Shown here piece after piece: positions 18,045-26,714 of a stretch of DNA of 64,000 nt. The stretch lies in the NCBI RefSeq assembly GCF_900109685.1, contig NZ_FOBB01000004.1:158117-222116 (forward strand), read 5' to 3'. The stretch comes from Chitinophaga rupis (GTDB lineage Bacteria > Bacteroidota > Bacteroidia > Chitinophagales > Chitinophagaceae). Both the position numbers and the translations under genes were made by a program. Position 1 is the first letter of the stretch. Each line of letters starts with the position of its first letter. A model generated the notes under the pieces. The model was not told the DNA's origin. It did no database searches and worked only from the letters and a program-made list of their open reading frames with translations.

Positions 18045-20420
18045 ATGAGAAAACACCTGATTCTGCTCATGTCGCTCGCCTGCTTTATACTGCAAGGACT
18101 GACACTGCACGCCCAACAACGTTTTACTGTTAGTGGTTACGTAAAAGACCAACAAAACGGCGAAAGCCTCATCGGCATCTCCGTATCCAAAGCAGGCACC
18201 AGCCTGGGAACGGTTACCAACGAGTATGGATTCTTTTCGCTCACCCTGCCCGCCGGGGAACATGAGCTGCAATTTTCCTACATTGGTTACACTCCAATTA
18301 AACAAACCATTACGCTTAACCGCAACCAGCAGCTGAACATTAAACTGGAAAAATCCAGCAGCCAGTTAAGCGAAATAGTGGTTAACGGTAAACAGGAAAA
18401 AGCAGTTAATACACTGAATACCAGTATTAACCGCCTGGATATTGCACAAATGAAAAAGATGCCCACCTTCCTGGGCGAGGTAGATGTGCTGCGCTCCATA
18501 CAAACCCTGCCTGGTGTAACCACCGTAGGAGAAGGCGCCAATGGTTTTAACGTACGCGGTGGTGCAACAGATGAAAACCTCATCCTGCTGGATGAAGCCC
18601 CCCTGTACAACTCCACGCACATGCTGGGCTTTTTCTCCGTGTTTAACCCGGATGCCGTGAAAAGCCTGAACCTGATCAAAGGCGGATTCCCGGCAGAATA
18701 TGGTGGCCGTACTTCTTCTGTACTGGATATTCGTATGAAGGATGGGGATAACCAGCGCCTGGGCCTTACCGGCGGTATCGGCAACATTTTCAGCCGTCTG
18801 GCCGTGGAAGGACCTATCAAAAAAGATGAATCCTCTTTCATAATAGCTGCCCGCCGCTCTTATGTGGATGTGCTGTTCAAACCCTTCCTGAAAGGCGACA
18901 TGGCAGATACCAAGCTGTATTTCTACGATGTTACCGCCAAAGGCAACTTTAAGCTGAATAAGAACAATACGCTGTTTGTAAGCGGTTACCTGGGCCGCGA
19001 TGTATTTGGTTTCGGTAAAGATATAAATATGAGCTGGGGTAACACCACCGGTACTGTACGCTGGAATCACGTATTTAACGACCGCCTGTTCCTGAACATG
19101 ACCACCTTTTACAGTAAGTATGATTACAGCCTGAAGTTCAGTAACGAGGATAAAAAAACGGGCAATGAGCCGGATCAGAATTCCTCCTGGACCTCCAATA
19201 TCATTAACTACGGCGTAAAACCATCCTTTACCTATTACATTAGCACCAGCAACAGCCTGCACTTTGGGGTACAAGGCATCTATTACACCTTTAAACCCGG
19301 TAAAGGCGGCGGCACACAGGACAACCAACAAAGTGAAGTGCTCCTGAAAGACCAGCACGCACTGGAAGCAGCCGTGTACCTGGATCACGAGTATAAGCCC
19401 AGTAAGAAGTTCGGTATCCAGTACGGTGTTCGTTTCTCTGCCTACCAATACCTGGGTAAAGGCACTGCGTATTACTACAATGATACTACGCCGGGCGTGC
19501 GCAGAAGGTTAATAGGCTCTAAAGACTATGGTAATAATGAGCTGATAAAAGGTTACTACTACTGGGAACCCAGGGCAAGTGCCAAGTACAACATCAACGA
19601 CAACCATGCCGTAAAAGTGGCTTATGCACGCACTACACAGTTCATGCATCAGCTGTCAAACACCGCTTCCCCTACCCCGCTGGACATTTGGACACCCAGC
19701 ACCAATAACATAGAGCCGCAAGTAGCCGACCAATATACGTTAGGGTATTTTTATGATGCACCTTCCGGCTTACTGGAGCTGAGTGGTGAACTGTTCTACA
19801 AAACCATGAAGCACCAGGTGGATTATATTGACAATGCCAACCTGCAGCTGAACCAATACATTGAAGCAGACCTGTTGCCATCCAAAGGCCGTGCATATGG
19901 TTTGGAATTAATGGCTAAAAAAGAAGTAGGCGCCACCACCGGCTGGGTAAGCTATACCTTATCCCGCACAGAGCGTCAAACAAATGGCATCAGCAAAAAT
20001 GAATGGTTCCTGAACCGTTACGACCGTACACATAACATCAACATAGTTGTATCCCACGAGTTCAACAAACGCAGCTCTCTTTCCGCCAATTGGGTATATG
20101 CTTCCGGTACGCCCGGTACGTTTGCAGACAGCCGCCTGGAATACCAGGACTGGGACATCCCGTATAACAGTTCTGATGAGCGTAACAACTATCGTTTGCC
20201 CGCCTTCCACCGCCTGGATCTTTCGTTTACCCGTAAAGGTAAGCAGCACAAACGCTGGCAGGGCGAGTGGGTATTTTCACTGTACAACGTATATGCCCGC
20301 AGGAATGCCTATACGATCTACTTCCAGCAGAATGCAGATGATCCTTCCAAGAAAGACGCCAAACGCCTGTCTATCATAGGTTCCATACTGCCGGGTATTA
20401 CGTACAACTTCAAATTCTAA
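18045..20420 (+). CDS. TonB-dependent receptor with carboxypeptidase-regulatory N-terminal domain
   Basis: A 791-residue outer-membrane transporter. A signal peptide ends near LHAQQ (about residue 24). A CarboxypepD_reg-like domain (about 28-110) is followed by the plug (about 120-225, with GGATDENLILLDEAPLYNSTH) and a long C-terminal barrel ending in Phe (YNFKF). It is followed by a DUF4249 lipoprotein gene, a pairing known in this phylum, while SusD-like partners are absent. Such receptors import ligands using TonB energy. The substrate cannot be inferred; nothing nearby indicates iron or a particular glycan. Confidence 0.9.
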   Translation: MRKHLILLMSLACFILQGLTLHAQQRFTVSGYVKDQQNGESLIGISVSKAGTSLGTVTNEYGFFSLTLPAGEHELQFSYIGYTPIKQTITLNRNQQLNIKLEKSSSQLSEIVVNGKQEKAVNTLNTSINRLDIAQMKKMPTFLGEVDVLRSIQTLPGVTTVGEGANGFNVRGGATDENLILLDEAPLYNSTHMLGFFSVFNPDAVKSLNLIKGGFPAEYGGRTSSVLDIRMKDGDNQRLGLTGGIGNIFSRLAVEGPIKKDESSFIIAARRSYVDVLFKPFLKGDMADTKLYFYDVTAKGNFKLNKNNTLFVSGYLGRDVFGFGKDINMSWGNTTGTVRWNHVFNDRLFLNMTTFYSKYDYSLKFSNEDKKTGNEPDQNSSWTSNIINYGVKPSFTYYISTSNSLHFGVQGIYYTFKPGKGGGTQDNQQSEVLLKDQHALEAAVYLDHEYKPSKKFGIQYGVRFSAYQYLGKGTAYYYNDTTPGVRRRLIGSKDYGNNELIKGYYYWEPRASAKYNINDNHAVKVAYARTTQFMHQLSNTASPTPLDIWTPSTNNIEPQVADQYTLGYFYDAPSGLLELSGELFYKTMKHQVDYIDNANLQLNQYIEADLLPSKGRAYGLELMAKKEVGATTGWVSYTLSRTERQTNGISKNEWFLNRYDRTHNINIVVSHEFNKRSSLSANWVYASGTPGTFADSRLEYQDWDIPYNSSDERNNYRLPAFHRLDLSFTRKGKQHKRWQGEWVFSLYNVYARRNAYTIYFQQNADDPSKKDAKRLSIIGSILPGITYNFKF

Positions 20421-20466
20421 AGCTGAGAAAGCCAAAAGAGATACTCACTGCCGCAAGGCAAATGAT

Positions 20467-20539
20467 AAAGACAAAAAATACGATCATGAAACAACGTTCC
20501 ATGAGACAAATAACAAAGACAAAAGATACGCTCATGAAA
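20467..20539 (+). repeat. Duplicated translation-start segment
   Basis: A 25-base segment (20467-20491) is repeated with two changes at 20515-20539, period 48. Both copies contain an ATG (20486 and 20534) in the same frame, giving two possible starts for the DUF4249 gene 16 codons apart. Confidence 0.75.
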
Positions 20540-21406
20540 AATATTCGCTTCGTTATATTAATCACCCTCGCAGCAGCCGGTTTTACCGCCTGCGAGGATA
20601 CCATTGACCTGCAAGTACCTAATGGTAAAACGTATCCCGTGCTGGATGCGTGGATCACTACAGAAGGCGGTCCGCAGTCCATCAGGCTTACCCAGTCCGT
20701 TACCTCTTATACCAACAATACACCGGCGCCGGTGCTGTCCGATGCCACCATTACCCTGCAGGATCTCACGGATGCCAAGACGTATAACTTTGCTTTCAGC
20801 AATGGTGCGTACACTTACGATCCGGGTGGAGATCTAAGCATTGGTAAAGTAGGTCACGTGTATAAATTAACCGTACTGTATAAAGGTGAAACCTTTGAAG
20901 CTACAGACACCATTAAACGCGTACCTGAAATTGACTCCATTACTTACGAGTTCAAAAAAGCAGACGAAGCTGCCAGCGGTGAAGAAGGTTATTATGCCTA
21001 CATGAATGCAAAGGATATTGCAGGTGGTAATGATTATTACTGGATCCGTTCTTACCGTAACGACCGCCAGCACCGCAATACAGACGTTTATGCTATCAAC
21101 GGCGCCTTTAATGATGATGTAGCAGATGGCTGGGTATTTATACAGCCCATAAAGGAAGGCATTACAGATGATGATAAGCCTTACCAGAAAGGCGAGAAAG
21201 TGATTGCCCGTATCGCCTCTCTCTCCCATCCCAGCTATTATTTTATTCAACAGGTAATTGACCAGTTAAACAGCGGCGGTTTGTTTGCCAAAGTGCTGGA
21301 AAACGTAAAGCCCAATATGGTAAATGTTACCAACGGCGGCCAGCAGAAGATGCTGGGCTGGTTTGGCGCCTCTGCAGTAAGCTTTAAAGAAAAAGACATC
21401 CAATAA
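20534..21406 (+). CDS. DUF4249-family lipoprotein
   Basis: A 290-residue lipoprotein (from ATG 20534) with hydrophobic signal and lipobox FTAC (Cys about residue 20). The body is beta-rich and begins with the family-typical CEDTIDLQVP. DUF4249 proteins are usually encoded right after a TonB-dependent receptor, as here, and probably sit on the outer membrane as the receptor's partner. Role beyond this is unknown. An upstream in-frame ATG at 20486, in a duplicated start region, would add 16 charged residues ahead of the signal peptide; I prefer 20534. Confidence 0.85.
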   Translation: MKNIRFVILITLAAAGFTACEDTIDLQVPNGKTYPVLDAWITTEGGPQSIRLTQSVTSYTNNTPAPVLSDATITLQDLTDAKTYNFAFSNGAYTYDPGGDLSIGKVGHVYKLTVLYKGETFEATDTIKRVPEIDSITYEFKKADEAASGEEGYYAYMNAKDIAGGNDYYWIRSYRNDRQHRNTDVYAINGAFNDDVADGWVFIQPIKEGITDDDKPYQKGEKVIARIASLSHPSYYFIQQVIDQLNSGGLFAKVLENVKPNMVNVTNGGQQKMLGWFGASAVSFKEKDIQ

Positions 21407-21416
21407 TTTTTATAAA

Positions 21417-21519
21417 GAAGAATGAATAATTAATAATCGCACAACAGACAGGCACAAGGGAATTCAACGCTATCATCCATATACGGCAGGCTTTATTCAT
21501 TATTAATTATTCATTCTTC
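21417..21519. repeat. Perfect 21-bp inverted repeat
   Basis: Arms 21417-21437 and 21499-21519 are perfect reverse complements, built from the word GAATAATTAATAAT, around a 61-base centre. It lies between the DUF4249 stop and the next gene. The same word reappears at 50883-50970 and 59094-59130, so it belongs to a dispersed family. Confidence 0.9.
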
Positions 21520-21558
21520 ACTCTCCTTCCTCCGCTAAAAAATTAAAATCTAAACAAG

Positions 21559-22203
21559 ATGAAAAAAATAGGACTGGCGCTGCTGGTGCTGATTACAGCA
21601 CAGCAGGCATGGGCGCAGCATGCCCCGATCGAATCACTTTTCGGCAACAATCGTACAGAAAAGAAAAAGGTAACAGTAGGCGCTTACGGCACCGCCATCG
21701 GAAAGCTCACTCCCATCAATGGCAAGCTGGGCGTGCTTACTGGCTTACAGGGCGGAGTGCTGCTGAATAATAAATGGATGTTTGGCGCCGGCGGTTATGG
21801 TTTAGCCAACAGCATTAAGGCACCTAAGCTGAATGTGGCAAATGAAAAGGATGAATACATACAAATGTGGTATACCGGCCTGATGGCGGAGTACACTCAC
21901 AATTCCAATAAGCTGATCCACTGGTCTGCCGGTGCATTGTTAGGCGGTGGCGGCGTAGGCCGGGATGAAAGGCACCATGGCTGGCATAATGACGATGATG
22001 ATCATCACCATGGTTGGAATGGTGGCAGCGGCTTCTTTGTAGCAGAACCTTTTGTTGGCGTGGAACTGAATATTACTTCTTACCTGCGCCTGAATGTAGG
22101 TGGCAGCTACCGTTTCATCAGCGGTTCTGAAACACCGGGTTTAAAAGACAGTGATTTAAGTGGCGGTGCTTTCCATGTAGGTATTAAGGCTGGTAAATTC
22201 TAA
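21559..22203 (+). CDS. Exported beta-barrel-like protein with a His/Asp-rich loop
   Basis: A 214-residue protein with a signal peptide (ending AWAQH near residue 20) and a beta-rich, Gly-rich body resembling a small outer-membrane barrel ending in KF. Between two predicted strands (about 133-153) is the segment ERHHGWHNDDDDHHHGW, dense in His and Asp. Such a loop could bind divalent metal, but this is inference only. It follows the TonB receptor/DUF4249 pair and may share its function, though a 152-base spacer with a large inverted repeat separates them. Confidence 0.8.
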   Translation: MKKIGLALLVLITAQQAWAQHAPIESLFGNNRTEKKKVTVGAYGTAIGKLTPINGKLGVLTGLQGGVLLNNKWMFGAGGYGLANSIKAPKLNVANEKDEYIQMWYTGLMAEYTHNSNKLIHWSAGALLGGGGVGRDERHHGWHNDDDDHHHGWNGGSGFFVAEPFVGVELNITSYLRLNVGGSYRFISGSETPGLKDSDLSGGAFHVGIKAGKF

Positions 22204-22222
22204 AATTTTTACCCATTATCCT

Positions 22223-22281
22223 AGCATGCTTAACACTGATGTATGAATGCTTGCTTTTCTGCATCGGATGTTAAGCATGCT
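22223..22281. repeat. 13-bp inverted repeat
   Basis: AGCATGCTTAACA (22223-22235) and TGTTAAGCATGCT (22269-22281) are perfect reverse complements with a 33-base loop, 20 bases after the His-rich barrel gene stop. No T run follows. Confidence 0.75.
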
Positions 22282-22306
22282 TGTTTAAAGCAATAACCTG
22301 TAACCT

Positions 22307-22670
22307 TTCCGGTTTTTTCCGGTGTACTGCATTCCTGCAATAATTCATACAATCACATCGCCCCCTAAATATCCCTAACTCCTTATTGTTTCCGGCTTTC
22401 CCAGCATACTACATTCCTGGTATAACCTGCTCAAACACATCCTCCCTTAATATCCCTACCGCCATACTTTTCCGGCTTTTCCCTGTATACTAAATCCCTG
22501 CTATAATCCACATAGCCACATCGCTCCCTCAATATCCAGCTCGGCCCCTTTCCAACTTTTCCTGCGTACTAAATCCCTACTATAATCCATACAACCGCAT
22601 CCCTCCCTCAATATCCTAACTCGCACCCTTTCTAACTTTTCCTTGCATACTGTATTCATGTCCAAGCCCG
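22307..22670. repeat. 80-bp tandem repeat array A
   Basis: Four and a half degenerate copies of a C/T-rich unit beginning TTCCGGCTTTTCC. Copies start at about 22307 (83 bases), 22390, 22470, 22550 and 22630, so the last periods are exactly 80. Shared landmarks are a TAC-TA-ATCCCT block, a CTATAATCC block and CTCCCTCAATATCC. No open frame runs through it. It fills the space upstream of the fatty-acid hydroxylase gene. Confidence 0.9.
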
Positions 22671-22720
22671 CTCAAACGCATTAAGCGTTCGGCGTTCAGC
22701 GTTTTTCCGTAAATTAGCAT

Positions 22721-23590
22721 ATGTCCCCAGACCTTATACACTACGCTATTCCGGGTTTTGTGCTGCTATTACTGGCGGAGGTGATCTTTTCTGCCATTGA
22801 AAAAAAGGACTTTTACGAAACCAAAGATGCCGCCAGCAGCATTGCAATGGGGCTGGGCAATGTGTTCCTGGGGTTATTTACCAAAGCGATTATTTTCGGC
22901 GTATACACTTTTGTATATCAATACCGGTTGTTTACCCTGGGCTTTGTATGGTGGGCCTGGGTGTTATGCTTTTTTGCAGATGATCTCAGTTATTACTGGT
23001 TTCACCGCGTAAGCCATACCGTACGCTTTTTCTGGGCTTCGCATGTCATTCACCACTCCTCCCGCAAATACAATCTGGCTACCGCCCTGCGCCAAAACTG
23101 GACCGGTAACTTCACCGGCACCTTCCTGTTCTGGGTGTGGATGCCTTTGCTGGGGTTTCATCCTGCCATGGTAATGACGATGCAGGCTATTAGTTTATTA
23201 TACCAGTTCTGGATCCATACAGAAGCTATCCATAAGCTGCCCCTGTTTATAGAATGGTTCTTTAACACCCCCTCCCACCACCGTGTGCACCATGCTTCAG
23301 ATATTAAATATTTAGACCGTAACCATGCCGGTGTGCTCATTATCTGGGACCGCATGTTTGGCACCTTTACTCCGGAAACAGAACGGCCCATTTACGGTCT
23401 TACCAAAAACATTTACACCTATAACCCGCTCCGCATTGCTACCCATGAGTGGATAGACATCTGGAAAGATCTGCGCCATAGCCGCTCTTTTAAGGATGCC
23501 TGGCATTATTTATTTGATGCCCCCGGCTGGAGCCATGACGGTACCCGCAAAACAACTAAACAGCTGCGCCGGGAGCAACCACTTTCCTAA
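22721..23590 (+). CDS. Sterol desaturase / fatty-acid hydroxylase family protein
   Basis: A 289-residue membrane protein of the di-iron, histidine-box family that hydroxylates or desaturates lipid substrates. Histidine boxes seen are WFHRVSH (about 88-94), SHVIHH (about 106-111) and HHRVHHASD (about 185-193), set among four or more hydrophobic segments. The substrate is not readable: relatives act on sphingolipid or fatty-acid chains, carotenoids or ether lipids. It stands alone on its transcript and is bracketed by two different 80-bp tandem arrays, which is unusual. Confidence 0.88.
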   Translation: MSPDLIHYAIPGFVLLLLAEVIFSAIEKKDFYETKDAASSIAMGLGNVFLGLFTKAIIFGVYTFVYQYRLFTLGFVWWAWVLCFFADDLSYYWFHRVSHTVRFFWASHVIHHSSRKYNLATALRQNWTGNFTGTFLFWVWMPLLGFHPAMVMTMQAISLLYQFWIHTEAIHKLPLFIEWFFNTPSHHRVHHASDIKYLDRNHAGVLIIWDRMFGTFTPETERPIYGLTKNIYTYNPLRIATHEWIDIWKDLRHSRSFKDAWHYLFDAPGWSHDGTRKTTKQLRREQPLS

Positions 23591-23602
23591 CTACTCATCC
23601 CC

Positions 23603-23850
23603 TTCAACTTTAGGATCCCTGTCTCTTTTCAGGGTTTCATCTTACCTCAACCTGCATTTTTCCAGATTCCCCCACTCACCCCCTTTGACATAAAGATCCC
23701 TGTCTCTTTTCAGGGTTTCATCTTACCTCAACCTGCATTTTCCAGACTCACCCCCTCACCCCCTTTGACATAAAGACCCTGCCTCTGTCAGGATTGCATC
23801 TTACCCAACCTCAACCTGCATTTTCCAGACTCATCCACTCCCCTAACCGC
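23603..23850. repeat. 80-81-bp tandem repeat array B
   Basis: Three copies of a C/T-rich unit with CCCTGTCTCTTTTCAGGG, then CATCTTACCTCAACCTGCATTTTCCAGA and CACCCCCTTTGACATAAAG landmarks. Equivalent points lie at 23614, 23695 and 23775 (periods 81 and 80). The first two copies are almost identical over their 5' half and the third has decayed. Each copy includes a small CCCTG/CAGGG hairpin. Its sequence is unrelated to array A. Confidence 0.9.
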
Positions 23851-23916
23851 TCATCCCTTCCTTCCCTCAGATCACCCTTTTTATTTACCATTCCCGCCAT
23901 CTTTTCAAGATTCCAT

Positions 23917-23964
23917 TTTGCATTTACGAAAACTATCGTACATTTGTTTACGAAGATATTCGTA
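23917..23964 (+). promoter_or_regulatory. blaI promoter with two BlaI-type operators
   Basis: TTTG (23917-23920), 18 bases, then TACATTTG (23939-23946) form a full Bacteroidota promoter. Dyad 1, TACGA-N6-TCGTA (23925-23940), lies between the -33 and -7 elements. Dyad 2, TACGAA-GATA-TTCGTA (23949-23964), covers the expected transcript start. The dyads are 24 bases apart. This is the expected layout for repression by the dimeric BlaI-type protein encoded next. Confidence 0.75.
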
Positions 23965-23995
23965 TATTCATTGAAAGTATAGTATTACATTGATT

Positions 23996-24388
23996 ATGAG
24001 CGCAGGAAAACAATTAAAACCTACAGAAAGTGAGCTGGAAATTCTGAGGGTACTTTGGGAAAAAGGGCCTAGTACCGTTCGGGAAGTGCATGAGATATTG
24101 GAACAAAGTAAAGACGCGGGTTATACCACCACCCTGAAGCTCATGCAGATCATGCATGAAAAGGGGTTGTTACAAAGAGATGCCAGCAGTAAAACACATA
24201 TTTATGCTGCTGCTGTATCCCAGGAAAATACCCAGCGTCAGTTATTGGATAAAATGATAGATACCGTGTTCAATGGCTCTGCATCCCAGCTGGTGCTGCA
24301 GGCTTTGGGCAATCATAAATCATCGAAGGAAGAGCTGGAGAAGATCAAACAGTATCTGAACGAAATTGAAAAGCAACAACGCAAGTAG
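23996..24388 (+). CDS. BlaI/MecI-family transcriptional repressor
   Basis: A 130-residue repressor. The winged helix (about 8-75) has LKPTESELEILRVLWEKGPSTVREV, and the region GYTTTLKLMQIMHEKGLL holds the recognition helix and the site where BlaI proteins are cleaved. The C-terminal part (about 85-130) should dimerise. ATG 23996 is chosen over a TTG two codons earlier. It precedes the M56 metallopeptidase by 29 bases. In studied systems the M56 partner destroys the repressor on receiving a signal. Two matching dyads at its own promoter suggest autorepression of the pair. Confidence 0.92.
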   Translation: MSAGKQLKPTESELEILRVLWEKGPSTVREVHEILEQSKDAGYTTTLKLMQIMHEKGLLQRDASSKTHIYAAAVSQENTQRQLLDKMIDTVFNGSASQLVLQALGNHKSSKEELEKIKQYLNEIEKQQRK

Positions 24389-24417
24389 TTCGCCTTTTGC
24401 AATAATCATTTTAAATC

Positions 24418-26490
24418 ATGGCTGCAATGTTCCTCCCTTACACTACAGACCTGGTAACAGCCCTTGGCTGGGCCATTCTGCACTCCACCTGGCAGGCCCT
24501 GCTCATATTTGGCTGCCTGCGTATTGTGCTCAAATTATGGCCCACTGCTACGGCCAGCACCAAATATAACCTCTCCTTTATTTCACTGGCAGGTATATTC
24601 GGCTGGTTTGTGGTTACCCTGTTCCAGCAGCTGGATGCAGTTACCCAGGTTCATGCTATTGCTAACCCGGCAGCTGCTGCATCGCCCATATTGCTAAATA
24701 TACCGGTGGTATATCAGAACCAGCAGGAGCTTACCTGGGCTTTTCCTAACCTGGAGTTCTGTTTTCCCATATTGGTAGCGTTGTATATGGCGGGTGTAGG
24801 TGTAATGTGCATTAAGCTTTTTGCAGACCTGGCGCAGCTGCAGCAGATCCGCAAACAACAGGGCTTGCCTGCAGATACTGCCTGGGAACAATACCTGCGC
24901 AAATTGTCTAAACAGCTGCAAATACCCCGCAAGGTAAAATTGCTGGTATCGCAGCACATACAGGTTCCCGTGATGATGGGTTTTCTGAAACCGGTAATAC
25001 TGGTACCTATCGCCATGTTCAACAACCTGAGCGCCGAACAGCTGGAAGCAATCCTGCTGCACGAGCTGGCGCACGTAAAACGCAATGATTATATACTGAA
25101 TATCTTCCAATCCATTGTAGAAACAACCCTTTTCTTTAACCCCTTTGTATGGTGGATCTCTAAGTACATCCGCCTGGAAAGGGAACACTGCTGCGACGAT
25201 ATGGTAATAGCCCATACCGTACAGCCCCTGCACTACGCCAAAGCCCTGGTAGCGTTGGAAGAATACCGGTTCACGACCAACCCGATGGCAATGGCGGCTG
25301 CAGACAATAAACAACATTTGTTTTACCGCATTAAACGTATCATGGAAATGAAAACGTCCCATCTCAACTATAGTCAAAAATTAATGGCAGTTTTAATCAT
25401 TGCCGTTGGCTTAACCGCCATAGCCTGGATCACTCCTTCCGCCCGGCAGGATAACAAAGCAGCAACAACTGCCGGAAAGCCGCTCATGGCAGCTGTTCAT
25501 ACAACCACCCCGGCGAACCAGGATACCGTACCGGCTAAAAGTGGTACGCCTGTCCCTGCCCCCACACCAACCAGCACGTATGACCGGGATAGCAAGGCAG
25601 ACACTTCTGGTAACTCCGCCGGTCATACAGACTTTGATTATGACAGTGACAAGGACATGAAGGATGCCAAAGAAAAAATGGATGCTGCCCAGGAGCAAAT
25701 GATCATAGCGCAGAAAGCCATGCAGCAGGCCATGAAGAACATTGATTGGAAAAAGATCAATGAGGAAACAGCAAAGGCAATGAAAAATGTTGACTGGAAC
25801 CAGATCAATAAGAACGTGAATGAGGCCATGAAGAACGTTGATTGGAAAAAGATCAATGCAGAAATAAATGCTTCCATTAAAGAAAGCCAGCAGTCCTGGG
25901 ACCCCGAAGTAATTAACCAAAGCGTGCAGCTGGGCTTACAAAGCGCTAAGGAAGCAATGGCTTCCATTAACCTGGAAGAGATCATTAAGAACAGCATGCA
26001 GGAAGCCCAGGAGGGTATGAAAAGAAGCTTTAGCCCGGAAGAAAAAGAATCCATGCGTAAAGAAATAGCTGCGGCACGTAAAGAAGCCCGGCAGGCACAG
26101 GAAGAAGCGCTGAAAGAAGTACGTAAGAACGCCCGGGAAGCAACTAAAAAAGCGAGGGAGCAAATGGATTATGCCAGGGCAGATGCCAGGCGCAGTGAAA
26201 CCACCGCCCGTCAGCAGGCAGAACAGGCCCGCCGCCAGGCAGAAGTAGCCAGGCGCAAAGCTGAAGTTACTCATGCCCGGTATAATGAATTAGTTAAAAA
26301 GATGGCCGCCGATAACCTGCTGGATCCCAACAAGGCTTATTCCATCGAAAAAAAGAATGGTCAGCTCTATATTAACGGCACACAACAATCCAGCGCAGTA
26401 ATGGATAAATACCGCTCCTACCTGGAAGAAGGTAACACGATAACTCTCAAGGGGGAAAAGGATAACCTGAACATTAACATACAGGATTAA
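24418..26490 (+). CDS. M56 (BlaR1-type) membrane metallopeptidase with repeat and coiled-coil tail
   Basis: A 690-residue protein. The N-terminal part (about 1-330) has four or more membrane segments and the cytosolic zinc motif HELAH (215-219), followed by EREHCCDD. After the last helix (about 320-338) comes a Pro/Thr-rich linker, then three 16-residue repeats MKNVDWxxINxxxxxA (439-486), then a long charged helical region (about 530-630, rich in Ala, Arg, Glu and Gln). There is no penicillin-binding sensor domain as in BlaR1. It most likely cleaves the upstream BlaI-type repressor; the signal is unknown. Confidence 0.88.
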   Translation: MAAMFLPYTTDLVTALGWAILHSTWQALLIFGCLRIVLKLWPTATASTKYNLSFISLAGIFGWFVVTLFQQLDAVTQVHAIANPAAAASPILLNIPVVYQNQQELTWAFPNLEFCFPILVALYMAGVGVMCIKLFADLAQLQQIRKQQGLPADTAWEQYLRKLSKQLQIPRKVKLLVSQHIQVPVMMGFLKPVILVPIAMFNNLSAEQLEAILLHELAHVKRNDYILNIFQSIVETTLFFNPFVWWISKYIRLEREHCCDDMVIAHTVQPLHYAKALVALEEYRFTTNPMAMAAADNKQHLFYRIKRIMEMKTSHLNYSQKLMAVLIIAVGLTAIAWITPSARQDNKAATTAGKPLMAAVHTTTPANQDTVPAKSGTPVPAPTPTSTYDRDSKADTSGNSAGHTDFDYDSDKDMKDAKEKMDAAQEQMIIAQKAMQQAMKNIDWKKINEETAKAMKNVDWNQINKNVNEAMKNVDWKKINAEINASIKESQQSWDPEVINQSVQLGLQSAKEAMASINLEEIIKNSMQEAQEGMKRSFSPEEKESMRKEIAAARKEARQAQEEALKEVRKNAREATKKAREQMDYARADARRSETTARQQAEQARRQAEVARRKAEVTHARYNELVKKMAADNLLDPNKAYSIEKKNGQLYINGTQQSSAVMDKYRSYLEEGNTITLKGEKDNLNINIQD

Positions 26491-26630
26491 TACCGCTCCA
26501 TCCTGGAACTAAATGCGGCATTCCATCACCAGGAAACAAAGGTTCCTTTAGCCTGGATTGTGCAGCAACAACATCACTTCTGATTATACCCGCTTATCTG
26601 CCTCACCGCCATTCGCAAATAAGCATTTTT

Positions 26631-26666
26631 TAAACGCTACTGCCGTTCATACAGCAGTAGCGTTTA
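26631..26666 (+). terminator. Hairpin terminator after the M56 gene
   Basis: Perfect 13-bp arms (26631-26643 and 26654-26666, TAAACGCTACTGC) with a 10-base loop, followed by ATTTTA and preceded by a T run. It probably ends the blaI/M56 transcript, 140 bases after the stop. Confidence 0.6.
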
Positions 26667-26714
26667 ATTTTACCAGTTACCCTATCTTTAGGATTATTAA
26701 ACTCTTTTTTTCAC

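Noticed and set aside
18366..19448. Reverse-strand frame of 360 codons inside the TonB receptor
   Set aside because: A shadow of a codon-biased coding strand; the plus-strand product has clear plug and barrel domains.
22307..22670. CRISPR array
   Set aside because: The unit is about 80 bp and degenerate, with no constant repeat alternating with unique spacers, and no cas genes nearby.
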